Shown here: in pieces, positions 1 to 7,564 of the stretch | Position numbering within the stretch: position 1 is the stretch's first letter | Layout: every line of letters begins with the position of its first letter | Origin: Caballeronia sordidicola | GTDB taxonomy: Bacteria > Pseudomonadota > Gammaproteobacteria > Burkholderiales > Burkholderiaceae | DNA length: 64,000 bases | Direction: 5' to 3' | NCBI RefSeq assembly: GCF_001544455.2 | Contig: NZ_FCOC02000026.1 | Coordinates: 20,869-84,868, forward strand | Translations under genes and position numbers: made by a program | Notes under the pieces: generated by a model | The model's input: only the letters and a program-made list of their open reading frames with translations | The model's database searches: none | Told to the model about the DNA's origin: nothing

Positions 1-214
1 GCTCGCACTTTTGTCACCATGCAGGACCGGCGCTTTCCGTGTTTCTTTCTTGACCTTGATCTAGATATAGCGTCAATGCAGCGATGTCGGCTTACCGGTT
101 TAGATTAAACCAGGTTTTTGTTAAACGACGATTTTATTTGCCAAACGTTATATAGATAAACATTCACCGATAACCACCGCGATAAGCGCGTCATGGCCGC
201 GATTTGTTTGTCAT
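1..214. other. Intergenic, no gene recognised
   Basis: No ORF with family resemblance on either strand. The stretch is more AT-rich than the rest of the window, particularly 100-180, which fits a promoter-bearing intergenic region upstream of sugE. The gene to the left is outside the window. Confidence 0.6.
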
Positions 215-223
215 TGATATAAT
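215..223 (+). promoter_or_regulatory. Extended -10 promoter for the sugE mRNA
   Basis: TG-A-TATAAT at 215-223 is a perfect -10 hexamer with the TG extension. No good -35 is seen 17 bases upstream, as allowed for extended -10 promoters. Transcription would start near 230, about 14 bases before the first riboswitch hairpin, which is the expected geometry for a riboswitch at the very 5' end of an mRNA. Confidence 0.6.
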
Positions 224-243
224 TACGCTCTCATTACATGCTG

Positions 244-286
244 CGTGGACGACCACGTGCGCATCTGTCACACCGGGGACGGCCCC
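244..286 (+). promoter_or_regulatory. Guanidine-II (mini-ykkC) riboswitch
   Basis: Two small GC stem-loops with the class-defining ACGR tetraloop: CGTGG-ACGA-CCACG at 244-257 and GGGG-ACGG-CCCC at 275-286, separated by 17 bases. The second hairpin ends 11 bases before the GGGGA Shine-Dalgarno at 298-302. Guanidine-II riboswitches are known to bind guanidinium by a kissing interaction of the two ACGR loops and to sit upstream of SugE/Gdx exporters, which is exactly the downstream gene. The CCCC arm (283-286) could pair with the GGGG of the ribosome site without ligand, so translational control is likely (inference). Confidence 0.9.
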
Positions 287-308
287 ATTTAATTGACGGG
301 GAATGTCC

Positions 309-629
309 ATGTCGTGGTTCCTGTTGTTTATCGCCGGATTGCTCGAAGTTGCATGGGCGGCCGGTCTCAAGACTTCCGAAGGTTTTACCCGGCTGTGGCC
401 GTCGGTCTTTACGGTCGTGACGGCTACCGGCAGCTTCGTGCTGCTGGCGCTGGCCATGCGCCAGTTGCCGCTCGGCACCGCTTACGCGGTCTGGACGGGC
501 ATTGGCGCGGTCGGCGCTTTTATCTTTGGCATTGTAATGATGGGCGAGGCGCTTACTGCGGCGAGAGTCGCGAGCGCCGCGTTGATCGTGATCGGGCTGA
601 TTGGACTGAAATTGTCGTCGGGGCATTGA
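309..629 (+). CDS. sugE: Guanidinium exporter SugE/Gdx (SMR family)
   Basis: Small multidrug resistance family transporter of 106 aa with four predicted membrane helices. The N-terminus MSWFLLFIAGLLE matches E. coli SugE closely; Glu13 is the conserved proton/substrate-coupling acidic residue, and the GTAYAVWTGIGAVG segment (about residues 57-70) is the third-helix signature. Members of this subgroup export guanidinium in exchange for protons. An in-frame ATG at 303 exists, but the Shine-Dalgarno GGGGA at 298-302 is well spaced only for the ATG at 309. The guanidine-II riboswitch directly upstream independently supports guanidinium as substrate. No downstream partner gene is co-transcribed. 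Confidence 0.93.
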   Translation: MSWFLLFIAGLLEVAWAAGLKTSEGFTRLWPSVFTVVTATGSFVLLALAMRQLPLGTAYAVWTGIGAVGAFIFGIVMMGEALTAARVASAALIVIGLIGLKLSSGH

Positions 630-987
630 TCGCGGCGATCTTCACGATGTTTTTGCGGTAGTGGCGGCTCAAACAATCACTAAAACGGCCGTTAAACAGT
701 CTATTCAGTTCGCCGCGTCGGGCCAGGAACGTTGGGTGCTCGACACGCCAATGCACGGCGCGATGCATCGGCAGGCGGGCCGTGGCTATAATGACCTTGA
801 ATATTCAGTCGTTTTCGGCGGGCGTGAATCAAAGTGTTCGGAAAAGCGTCCCGCTGAATGTCTTACGTTTTGTCCATTATCCCCACCCTGTTGTTCGTCG
901 ATGAGCAACGGGTAAAACACTCAAGTCAGGAACGCCGCGACGGTCCTGGTGCCTGGCGCGGGGTGAGCAGCGCGCAAGGAGGCGGTG
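630..987. other. Intergenic, probable promoter for the DUF4126 gene
   Basis: No credible gene. A TATAAT at 787-792 could be a -10 element for the downstream gene, but no good -35 stands at the right distance. A clear ribosome site AAGGAGG lies at 976-982. Confidence 0.45.
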
Positions 988-1635
988 ATGCTTGAAGCAC
1001 TTTCGCTGGCGGCGGGACTCTCCTGGGCGAGCGGGCTACGGCTGTATCTGACCGTGTTCGTGGCGGGACTGTTCGAACGGCTGGGCCTGATACATCTGCC
1101 TGAAACGCTCTCGGTGCTGGCGTCTCCATGGGTGATCGGCGCGGCTGCGGTGCTGACCATCGTGGAATTTTTCGCCGATAAAATCCCCGCCTTCGACTCG
1201 CTCTGGGACGCCATTCACACGTTTATCCGCATTCCGGCCGGCGCCGTGCTGGCCGTTGGCGCATTCGGACATGCCGATCCGGCGTTGCTCACCGTCGCGG
1301 CGCTCGCCGGCGGCACGCTCGCAGGCGCGGCGCACCTGGCGAAAGCCGGGACACGCGCGCTGATCAATTTATCGCCGGAACCGGTGTCGAACTGGGTTGC
1401 TTCCGCCACGGAAGACTTCGGTGCACTGCTCGGCATCACCCTCGCGTTGTTCGTGCCGCTGTTGTGCCTGGTGCTGATCATCGCGTTCCTGCTGTGCGCC
1501 GGATGGGCGCTACCGCGGCTCGTGAGAGGCGTGCGCGGGGGATTCGGCCGGATGGCCAAACACATGCTGCCCGTTCCAAGCGTCAGTGCGCGGGTGAATT
1601 CCAGTGTCGGACCGTTCAGGAGCAAGCACGATTGA
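988..1635 (+). CDS. DUF4126 family membrane protein
   Basis: 215-aa hydrophobic protein that resembles the DUF4126 family, whose function is unknown. Several membrane segments are visible, including residues about 37-55, 85-110 and a strongly hydrophobic stretch at about 145-175 rich in Leu, Val and Ile; the C-terminus is basic and cytosolic. A GTG at 985 is possible, but the ATG at 988 has better spacing to AAGGAGG. The stop codon overlaps the TTG start of the permease gene, so the two are translationally coupled. Nothing in the sequence shows a substrate or enzymatic motif. Confidence 0.75.
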   Translation: MLEALSLAAGLSWASGLRLYLTVFVAGLFERLGLIHLPETLSVLASPWVIGAAAVLTIVEFFADKIPAFDSLWDAIHTFIRIPAGAVLAVGAFGHADPALLTVAALAGGTLAGAAHLAKAGTRALINLSPEPVSNWVASATEDFGALLGITLALFVPLLCLVLIIAFLLCAGWALPRLVRGVRGGFGRMAKHMLPVPSVSARVNSSVGPFRSKHD

Positions 1636-4295
1636 GCATTGGTACCCTGAATAGCGGCAGTTCGGATTCGAAGCAGGCCTTGAAGCAGGATTCGAAACGG
1701 GATTTGCATCGACGTGGGCTGGGGATCGTGCAGATCGCACGTCAGTCGTGGCGCATGACGGCGCGCGACTGGCGCGCGGGCGAACTGACAATGCTCATTC
1801 TCGCGCTCGTTCTGGCGGTTGCCGCGCTGGCGAGTGTCGGTTTTCTCGGCGACCGGATGCGGCAGGGGCTGGAGCGCGATGCGCGGCAGATGATCGCGGC
1901 GGATTTTGTCGTGCGCGCCGATCATCCAGTCGATCCCGCGTTTGCCGCCGAAGCGGCGCAACTCAAGCTCAGGACGGCGACCACCGCGATTTTCCCCAGC
2001 ATGATCAGCGCCGGCGTTCCCGGCGCTGCTTCCGCGCCCGTGGCGCGTCTGTCGGCACTCAAGGCGGTTTCGCCCGGTTATCCGCTGCGCGGCGCGTTGC
2101 GCATTGCGCCAGCGGCCGGTCAGCCCGATGCGCCTGCCACGTCCATTCCCGCGCCTGGCACTGTCTGGGCCGATGCCGCCTTGCTCGACGCGCTGAAAGT
2201 GCCTGTCGGCGGAATGGTTCGCGTGGGTACGCGTACGTTCAAGGTCGCAGCCATCATCACGCGCGAACTGGATCGCGGTTTTTCGTTCGTGAGCTTTTCG
2301 CCGCGCCTGATGATGCGCGACGACGAACTCGCCTCCACCGGCCTCGTGACCTTTGGCAGCCGCGTGACGTATCGGCTATTGGTGGCCGGGCCGGATGCGC
2401 AGGTCAAGCAGTTCGCCGAGTTCGCACGCGACAAGGTCGATGGAAAAGCGAATGGCGCGTCAGGTGGCGCAGCGGCGCAAGGCGGCAAGCTTCGCGGGGT
2501 TGCGCTCGAATCGCTGCAGGACGGCCAGCCGCAGGTGCGTCAGACCATCGACCGGGCGAGCCACTTTCTCACCCTCGTTTCGTTGCTGACCGCGTTGCTT
2601 GCCGCGGTCGCGATTGCGATGGCGTCGCATCGCTTCGCGCGCCGTCATCTCGATGGTTGCGCCGCCATGCGCTGTCTCGGCGTGAGTCAGACGACGTTGC
2701 GGTCGTTGTTTATCGGCGAGTTCTTGCTGGTGGGGGTGCTGGGCAGTGTGGTTGGCGTCGTGCTTGGTTTCGGCGGCCATCTGGTGTTGCTCAGCTGGCT
2801 AGGAACGCTTGTCGATGTCGAATTGCCGTCGCCGAGCATCTGGCCGGCGTTGCAGGGCGTGGCAACCGGACTTGTGCTTCTGCTCGGTTTTGCCGTTCCA
2901 CCGTTGTTGCCGCTCACGCGCGTGCCGCCGGTGCGCGTGATTCGCCGTGAACTCGGCGACGCAGGCCGGATCGCCTGGGTCGCCTACGCGGCCGGCGTGC
3001 TGCTGTTCGCCGGCCTGCTCGTGATCGCGGCGGGCGAATGGAAGCTCGGCGGGATCGTGGCGGGTGGTTTCGCGGGCGGCCTGCTCGTGTTCGGCGGGAT
3101 TGCGCGTGTGGGGCTCTGGGCGGCCGCGCGGTTTGTGCGCAGCGAGCGCGTGGGCGCAGGCGTGGGCTGGCGTTATGCGCTGGCGTCGCTAGAACGGCGC
3201 AGCGGGGCTAGCGCGTTGCAGATCACGGCCTTGGGTATCGGTTTGATGTGCCTGTTGCTGATCGCCATGACGCGCAGCGATTTGATCGCCGGCTGGCGGC
3301 AGTCCACGCCGCCCGATGCGCCCAATCAGTTTCTGATCGATATCCAGCCCGACCAGCGCGCCGGCGTCACCACGTATCTGAAGCAGCATGGACAGGCCGA
3401 CGCGGCGTTGTCGCCCATGGTTCGCGGCCGTCTTGTCGCGGTCAACGGCAAGGCTGTCAGCCCGGACAATTACGAGAAAGCCGACGCCAAACGGCTGGTC
3501 GACCGTGAATTCAACCTCTCGTACACCACGGAACTGCCGAGCGACAACCGCCTGGTCGGCGGCGACTGGTACGGCACGGACGGCAAGCCGCAGGTATCCA
3601 TAGAACAAGGGCTCGCCAAGACCATCGGCGTGAAACTGGGCGACACGCTGCGCTTCGACGTCGCCGGCATGCAAGTCGAGGGGCCGGTCACGAGCTTGCG
3701 CAAGGTCGACTGGAATTCGTTCAAGGTGAACTTCTTCGTGCTGATGCCGCCGCCGTCCATCAGCGACCTGCCTGCCACGTTCATCACGAGCTTTCATTTG
3801 CCGCCGGGGCAGCAGGGATTGATCGACGGACTGGTCGGCCAGTATCCGAACGTGACCGCCATCGATACCGCGCCGATCCTCGCGCAAATCCAGCGCGTGC
3901 TGGAACAGGTGATCGGCGCCGTGCAGTTCCTCTTCATCTTCACGCTGGCAGCTGGCGTGCTCGTGTTGTACGCCGCGCTTGCCGGCACGCGTGACGAACG
4001 CATGCGCGAGTCCGCGCTGCTGCGCGCGCTCGGCGCGTCGCACAAGCAGGTGCGCTCGGTGCAGACGGCGGAATTCATCGCGGTTGGCGCACTAAGCGGC
4101 CTGATGGCGGCGCTTGGCGCGCAAGGCATAGGCTTTTTGCTGGCGACGCGCGTGTTCGAGTTTCACATCGACTTCAATCCGTGGCTCGTGCCGGCTGGCA
4201 TTGCGGCGGGTGTCGTCTGTTCGGGGCTGGGCGGCTGGATGAGCCTGCGCCGCGTGCTGTCGCGTCCCGCATTGCAGTCGCTGCGGGACGCCTGA
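1632..4295 (+). CDS. FtsX-type ABC transporter permease (YbbP-like)
   Basis: Large permease of 887 aa if translation begins at TTG 1632, which overlaps the preceding stop (TTGA) and has AGGAG at 1618-1622. Architecture: one membrane helix after a basic N-terminus, a large periplasmic domain, a first FtsX core with the signature around MRCLGVSQTTL, a central set of helices, a second periplasmic domain, and a C-terminal FtsX core with ESALLRALGASHKQV. This duplicated layout is that of YbbP/LolCE-like permeases that move lipids or lipoproteins out of the inner membrane. The ATPase normally adjacent (YbbA-like) is absent here, so the partner must be encoded elsewhere. Upstream in-frame ATGs from 1464 are rejected because they lie inside DUF4126. 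Confidence 0.8.
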   Translation: MSIGTLNSGSSDSKQALKQDSKRDLHRRGLGIVQIARQSWRMTARDWRAGELTMLILALVLAVAALASVGFLGDRMRQGLERDARQMIAADFVVRADHPVDPAFAAEAAQLKLRTATTAIFPSMISAGVPGAASAPVARLSALKAVSPGYPLRGALRIAPAAGQPDAPATSIPAPGTVWADAALLDALKVPVGGMVRVGTRTFKVAAIITRELDRGFSFVSFSPRLMMRDDELASTGLVTFGSRVTYRLLVAGPDAQVKQFAEFARDKVDGKANGASGGAAAQGGKLRGVALESLQDGQPQVRQTIDRASHFLTLVSLLTALLAAVAIAMASHRFARRHLDGCAAMRCLGVSQTTLRSLFIGEFLLVGVLGSVVGVVLGFGGHLVLLSWLGTLVDVELPSPSIWPALQGVATGLVLLLGFAVPPLLPLTRVPPVRVIRRELGDAGRIAWVAYAAGVLLFAGLLVIAAGEWKLGGIVAGGFAGGLLVFGGIARVGLWAAARFVRSERVGAGVGWRYALASLERRSGASALQITALGIGLMCLLLIAMTRSDLIAGWRQSTPPDAPNQFLIDIQPDQRAGVTTYLKQHGQADAALSPMVRGRLVAVNGKAVSPDNYEKADAKRLVDREFNLSYTTELPSDNRLVGGDWYGTDGKPQVSIEQGLAKTIGVKLGDTLRFDVAGMQVEGPVTSLRKVDWNSFKVNFFVLMPPPSISDLPATFITSFHLPPGQQGLIDGLVGQYPNVTAIDTAPILAQIQRVLEQVIGAVQFLFIFTLAAGVLVLYAALAGTRDERMRESALLRALGASHKQVRSVQTAEFIAVGALSGLMAALGAQGIGFLLATRVFEFHIDFNPWLVPAGIAAGVVCSGLGGWMSLRRVLSRPALQSLRDA

Positions 4296-4316
4296 GATAT
4301 TTTTTGATAATCAAGC

Positions 4317-4727
4317 ATGACCGACGCAACATCCCAGGAAACGCAGCAAGCTACGGCATTCGAATTGATCGGCGGCGAGGAGCGTGTCCGTGCGCTCGTC
4401 GACCGGTTCTATGACTTGATGGATCTGGAACCCGAATTTGCGGTACTGCGCGGCTTGCATCCGCCTACGCTCGACAATTCCCGCGACAAATTCTTCTGGT
4501 TCCTGTGCGGCTGGATGGGCGGCCCCGATTACTACATCAGCAAATTTGGCCATCCGCGCTTGCGCGCGCGGCATCTGCCGTTCGCGATTGCATCGCCGGA
4601 GCGCGATCAATGGCTGCGCTGCATGGCGTGGGCAATGGAAGACATCGGGCTCGCCGAGCCCATGCGTGAACGCCTGCTCACGTCCTTCTTCGATACCGCC
4701 GACTGGATGCGCAATCGTCCCGGCTGA
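4317..4727 (+). CDS. Group II truncated haemoglobin
   Basis: 136-aa globin of the trHbO (group II) class. Visible features are the helix B tyrosine in LVDRFYDLM, the FFWFLCGWMGGP segment, the proximal histidine region RARHLPFAI and the conserved tryptophan of helix G in QWLRCMAWAM. Length fits the class. Proteins of this class bind O2/NO/sulfide with a haem iron in the cytosol; the exact physiological role varies. The gene starts 21 bases after the permease stop and could be read through from it. It converges on the SDR gene with an 11-base gap and no strong terminator. Confidence 0.9.
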   Translation: MTDATSQETQQATAFELIGGEERVRALVDRFYDLMDLEPEFAVLRGLHPPTLDNSRDKFFWFLCGWMGGPDYYISKFGHPRLRARHLPFAIASPERDQWLRCMAWAMEDIGLAEPMRERLLTSFFDTADWMRNRPG

Positions 4728-4738
4728 GCGGTAAAAAC

Positions 4739-5485
4739 CTATCGTCCGCCGGCAACATCGAGCAACGCGCCCGTCACATAAGACGACGCGTCCGACAAAA
4801 GCCACACAATCGATTCCGCGACTTCATTAGCGGTTCCGGGCCGGCCGAGCGGGGCCAGCGCGCCCAATTGCGCCGCGCGATCCGGCTTGCCGCCGCTCGC
4901 GTGAATCTCGGTATCGATCAGTCCGGGCCGCACGGCATTCACGCGCACGCCTTCTGGTCCGAGTTCCTTGGCAAGCCCGATGGTCAGCGTATCGACGGCG
5001 CCTTTGGAACCGGCGTAATCCACGTACTCGTTGGGTGAGCCCAGCCGCGCCGCCGCAGATGAAATATTCACGATCGACCCGCCGACACCGCCGCGCTTCG
5101 TCGACATGCGCCGCGCCGCTTCGCGCGCGCCGAGATAGGCGCCGAGGACGTTGGTATCGAAGACGCGTTTCATGCGCGCCACGTCCATGTCGGCCAGCGG
5201 CGAACCCGGCGCGACAATGCCCGCGTTGTTCACGAAGCCATCGATCGGGCCGAAAGCCTTCTCAATGGCGTTGAACAGGGCGACCACGTCCGCTTCCTGG
5301 CTGACGTCGCCCTGGATTGCGATAGCGCGCCCGCCCGCAGCCTCCACTCGGGCGACGGTTTCATCGGCGGCGGCGCGGTTCGTCGCGTAGTTCACGCCGA
5401 CCGACCAGCCGCGCGCCGCGCACAACAAGGCGGCCGAGCGCCCAATGCCGCGGCTCCCGCCCGTGATCAAGACGATCTTTGGCAT
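4739..5485 (-). CDS. SDR-family oxidoreductase
   Basis: 248-aa short-chain dehydrogenase/reductase. The NAD(P)-binding motif TGGSRGIG is at residues about 8-15, the NNAG motif is present in GFVNNAGIV, and the catalytic Ser and YxxxK occur in SIVNISSAAARLG and YVDYAGSK. The C-terminal SSYVTGALLDVAGG is typical of glucose-1-dehydrogenase/FabG-like members; the substrate is not predictable. The ATG at 5485 is preferred over a TTG at 5491 because AGGAA lies 8 bases upstream. It is the last gene of a leftward TetR-LOG-SDR run, 16 bases after the LOG stop. Confidence 0.85.
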   Translation of the reverse strand: MPKIVLITGGSRGIGRSAALLCAARGWSVGVNYATNRAAADETVARVEAAGGRAIAIQGDVSQEADVVALFNAIEKAFGPIDGFVNNAGIVAPGSPLADMDVARMKRVFDTNVLGAYLGAREAARRMSTKRGGVGGSIVNISSAAARLGSPNEYVDYAGSKGAVDTLTIGLAKELGPEGVRVNAVRPGLIDTEIHASGGKPDRAAQLGALAPLGRPGTANEVAESIVWLLSDASSYVTGALLDVAGGR

Positions 5486-5501
5486 CTTCAACGTTCCTGG
5501 T

Positions 5502-6086
5502 TCAGACAGCGTCGCGTTTCTCGGGCCAGCGATCGATAGCCGGCGGTGCGTAAGCCTTGAGCGCGCCGATCAGTTTCACCGGATCGGATTCGACCTGAAG
5601 CATGTCGAGGAACGGCGCGCGCATGAAACCTTCCTCGACCGTATGACGCAGCATGTCGAGAAGCGGATCGTAGTAATGGTCGATGTTCAGCAGTGCAACG
5701 GGCTTCTCGTGGTATCGAAGCTGCGCCCACGTATAAACCTCGAATAGCTCTTCGAATGTGCCAACACCGCCTGGCATCGATACAAACGCATCCGAGAAAT
5801 CGGCCATTTTTTTCTTGCGCTGATGCATGTCGGGTACGACGTGCAGTTCCGTCAAGCCTTTGTGGCCGACTTCCTTGTTCATTAGCAACTCGGGAATCAC
5901 GCCGATGGCGCGGCCGCCGTGCGCCAGCACTTCGTCGGCGATCGTGCCCATCAAGCCGACGCTTCCGCCGCCATAGACCAGCGCGAGATCCGCTTCGACC
6001 AGCGCGCGTCCGAACGCCTTGGCCGCTTCGGCATAGACCGGCCGGGCTCCGTTCGAGGAGCCGCAATATACGCAAACTGCTTTCAT
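5502..6086 (-). CDS. LOG-family cytokinin riboside 5'-monophosphate phosphoribohydrolase
   Basis: 194-aa LOG (lysine-decarboxylase-like Rossmann) protein. The defining motif PGGVGTFEE, with the preceding SMPGG, marks the nucleotide 5'-monophosphate hydrolysis site; the N-terminal VCVYCGSSNGARP is the phosphate-binding segment. LOG enzymes release free bases from nucleoside monophosphates, including active cytokinins from their riboside monophosphates; other bacterial members act in nucleotide turnover. Its ATG shares one base with the TAA of the upstream tetR gene, so they are tightly coupled. Confidence 0.88.
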   Translation of the reverse strand: MKAVCVYCGSSNGARPVYAEAAKAFGRALVEADLALVYGGGSVGLMGTIADEVLAHGGRAIGVIPELLMNKEVGHKGLTELHVVPDMHQRKKKMADFSDAFVSMPGGVGTFEELFEVYTWAQLRYHEKPVALLNIDHYYDPLLDMLRHTVEEGFMRAPFLDMLQVESDPVKLIGALKAYAPPAIDRWPEKRDAV

Positions 6087-6802
6087 TAGATAGGTTCCTT
6101 GGGCGCGCCGTCTTCCTTTGGCGCGCGATAGTCGGCAAAGACGCGTTCAGGCATTTTCCCCGACGCGAGGTCATCGAAAATCTGCCGCGAACGGCCGCGC
6201 AAATACGGCGCCATCACCGAGATGATATTCAGGCTTGCCTGATGCAATTCCGCGCGAATCGTGTCCTGCTCGTTGTATTTGCGCGGGTTCATGACGAACT
6301 GATACGACAGCCAGTACGTCGCGATAATCCCCATGTTGGTCGCGATCACCTTGATCTCCGCGGGCGTCGCGACCATTTCTCCGTCGGCGACAAGCGCGTC
6401 GCAGAGCTGCTGCGCGAAGTTCACCTTGTGCGTGATGATCTGCTTGAAGTGCGTTTCCAGTGTGCGGTTGCGGGCAAGCAGGTCATTCAGGTCGCGGTAC
6501 AAAAAGCGGTATTGCCAGAGGAAATCCGCCATGTACTGCAAGTAAGACCACATTTCGTCGATAGTCGGCCGGTGGTCGTCCGGAAACCGCAGCCGCTTTT
6601 CGATCAGTTGCTCGAACTGGGCGAAGATGCTGTTGATGATGTCGTCTTTGTTGCGGAAGTGGTAGTACAGATTGCCTGGACTGATCTCCATCTCTTCCGC
6701 GATGGTCGTTGTCGTGACGTTCGGTTCCCCGATGTCGTTGAAGAGCTTCAGCGCCAGTTCGAGAATCCGTTCACGGGTGCGGCGGGGAGGTTTTGCTTCC
6801 AT
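6086..6802 (-). CDS. TetR/AcrR-family transcriptional regulator
   Basis: 238-aa regulator with an N-terminal TetR helix-turn-helix at residues about 10-55 (TRERILELALKLFND, then TTIAEEMEISPGNLYYHFRNKDD). The C-terminal ligand domain resembles the family of proteobacterial TetRs linked to fatty-acid or membrane-lipid stress; the ligand is unknown. First gene of a leftward operon with the LOG gene (one-base overlap) and the SDR gene. A minus-strand TATAAT stands at 6903-6898, about 95 bases upstream of the start. Confidence 0.85.
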   Translation of the reverse strand: MEAKPPRRTRERILELALKLFNDIGEPNVTTTTIAEEMEISPGNLYYHFRNKDDIINSIFAQFEQLIEKRLRFPDDHRPTIDEMWSYLQYMADFLWQYRFLYRDLNDLLARNRTLETHFKQIITHKVNFAQQLCDALVADGEMVATPAEIKVIATNMGIIATYWLSYQFVMNPRKYNEQDTIRAELHQASLNIISVMAPYLRGRSRQIFDDLASGKMPERVFADYRAPKEDGAPKEPI

Positions 6803-6931
6803 ATCGTCCGGACCTGGTTGACCGGCTCCCCGCGAGCGCCGTCTGGGCGGCGGCGCGTCGAGCCTTGGGAACCGGAGGCTGTCTTGAATATCGGACGATT
6901 ATAAACGGGTGGTTCGCGGGGTGGGCTCGCC

Positions 6932-7474
6932 TCAGAACAGCGAGAGCGTCCATCGCCAGAGAAGCGGACCTACGATCAGTCCCCACGTCAGCACGCACAC
7001 CAGCAACGCGACCATTACCGCCGCGCTGCCAAAGTCTTTCGCGCGCTTGGAAAGCTCGTGGCGCTCGAGCGAAATCCGGTCGATAGCCGCTTCCACGCTC
7101 GAATTGAGCAGTTCCACCATCAAGACGAGCAGCACCGACGCAATCAGCACCGCGCGCTCCACCGGCGAGACCGGCACGAAAATTCCGCAAGGCAGGAGGA
7201 TGGCCGCGAGCGTGAGTTCCTGACGGAACGCGCTTTCCTCGCGGATTGCCACGCGAAAGCCGTTCAGCGAGTTTTTCATCGCGTGCCAGGCGCGTGTCAG
7301 GCCGCGATTGCCCTTGTACGGATTGAAGGGCAGGGAGCCGGGCGTATCGTCGGGACTTAGGGGTTCGTGGGCGTGCGGCGGAGCGTCGATGCCAGCGTTC
7401 ACCTCTTCATGATCGAAGGGCTCACGGTGAACATAAAGCAACGAGTCCGCTTGCACTGAAGGTTTGGCTTTCAC
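6932..7474 (-). CDS. dgkA: Diacylglycerol kinase DgkA, with N-terminal extension
   Basis: Integral-membrane kinase that phosphorylates diacylglycerol to phosphatidic acid. The DgkA core aligns from about residue 55: GLTRAWHAMKNSLNGF, then EESAFRQE, the helix with VELLNSSVEAAIDRI, and KDFGSAA near the catalytic site. The open frame gives 180 aa with a GTG start at 7474, about 60 aa longer than E. coli DgkA; the extra N-terminus is hydrophilic with no strong ribosome site, so the true start may be internal. It lies 90 bases after the glycosyltransferase gene in the same direction. In that context it probably returns diacylglycerol to phospholipid synthesis. Confidence 0.87.
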   Translation of the reverse strand: MKAKPSVQADSLLYVHREPFDHEEVNAGIDAPPHAHEPLSPDDTPGSLPFNPYKGNRGLTRAWHAMKNSLNGFRVAIREESAFRQELTLAAILLPCGIFVPVSPVERAVLIASVLLVLMVELLNSSVEAAIDRISLERHELSKRAKDFGSAAVMVALLVCVLTWGLIVGPLLWRWTLSLF

Positions 7475-7564
7475 ATTGCGGGTCGGTGGGAATGCATTGA
7501 TTCACGGTTTTTTGCAGGCACAGTATGCCTGCCGTGAGGAGCGGCTGCACAGCAGGCGCCGCTT

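Noticed and set aside
7514..7532. Hairpin GCAGGCA-CAGTA-TGCCTGC as terminator for the glycosyltransferase gene
   Set aside because: The T-run lies on the 5' side in plus orientation and becomes A on the minus transcript, so it is not a terminator for the leftward gene.
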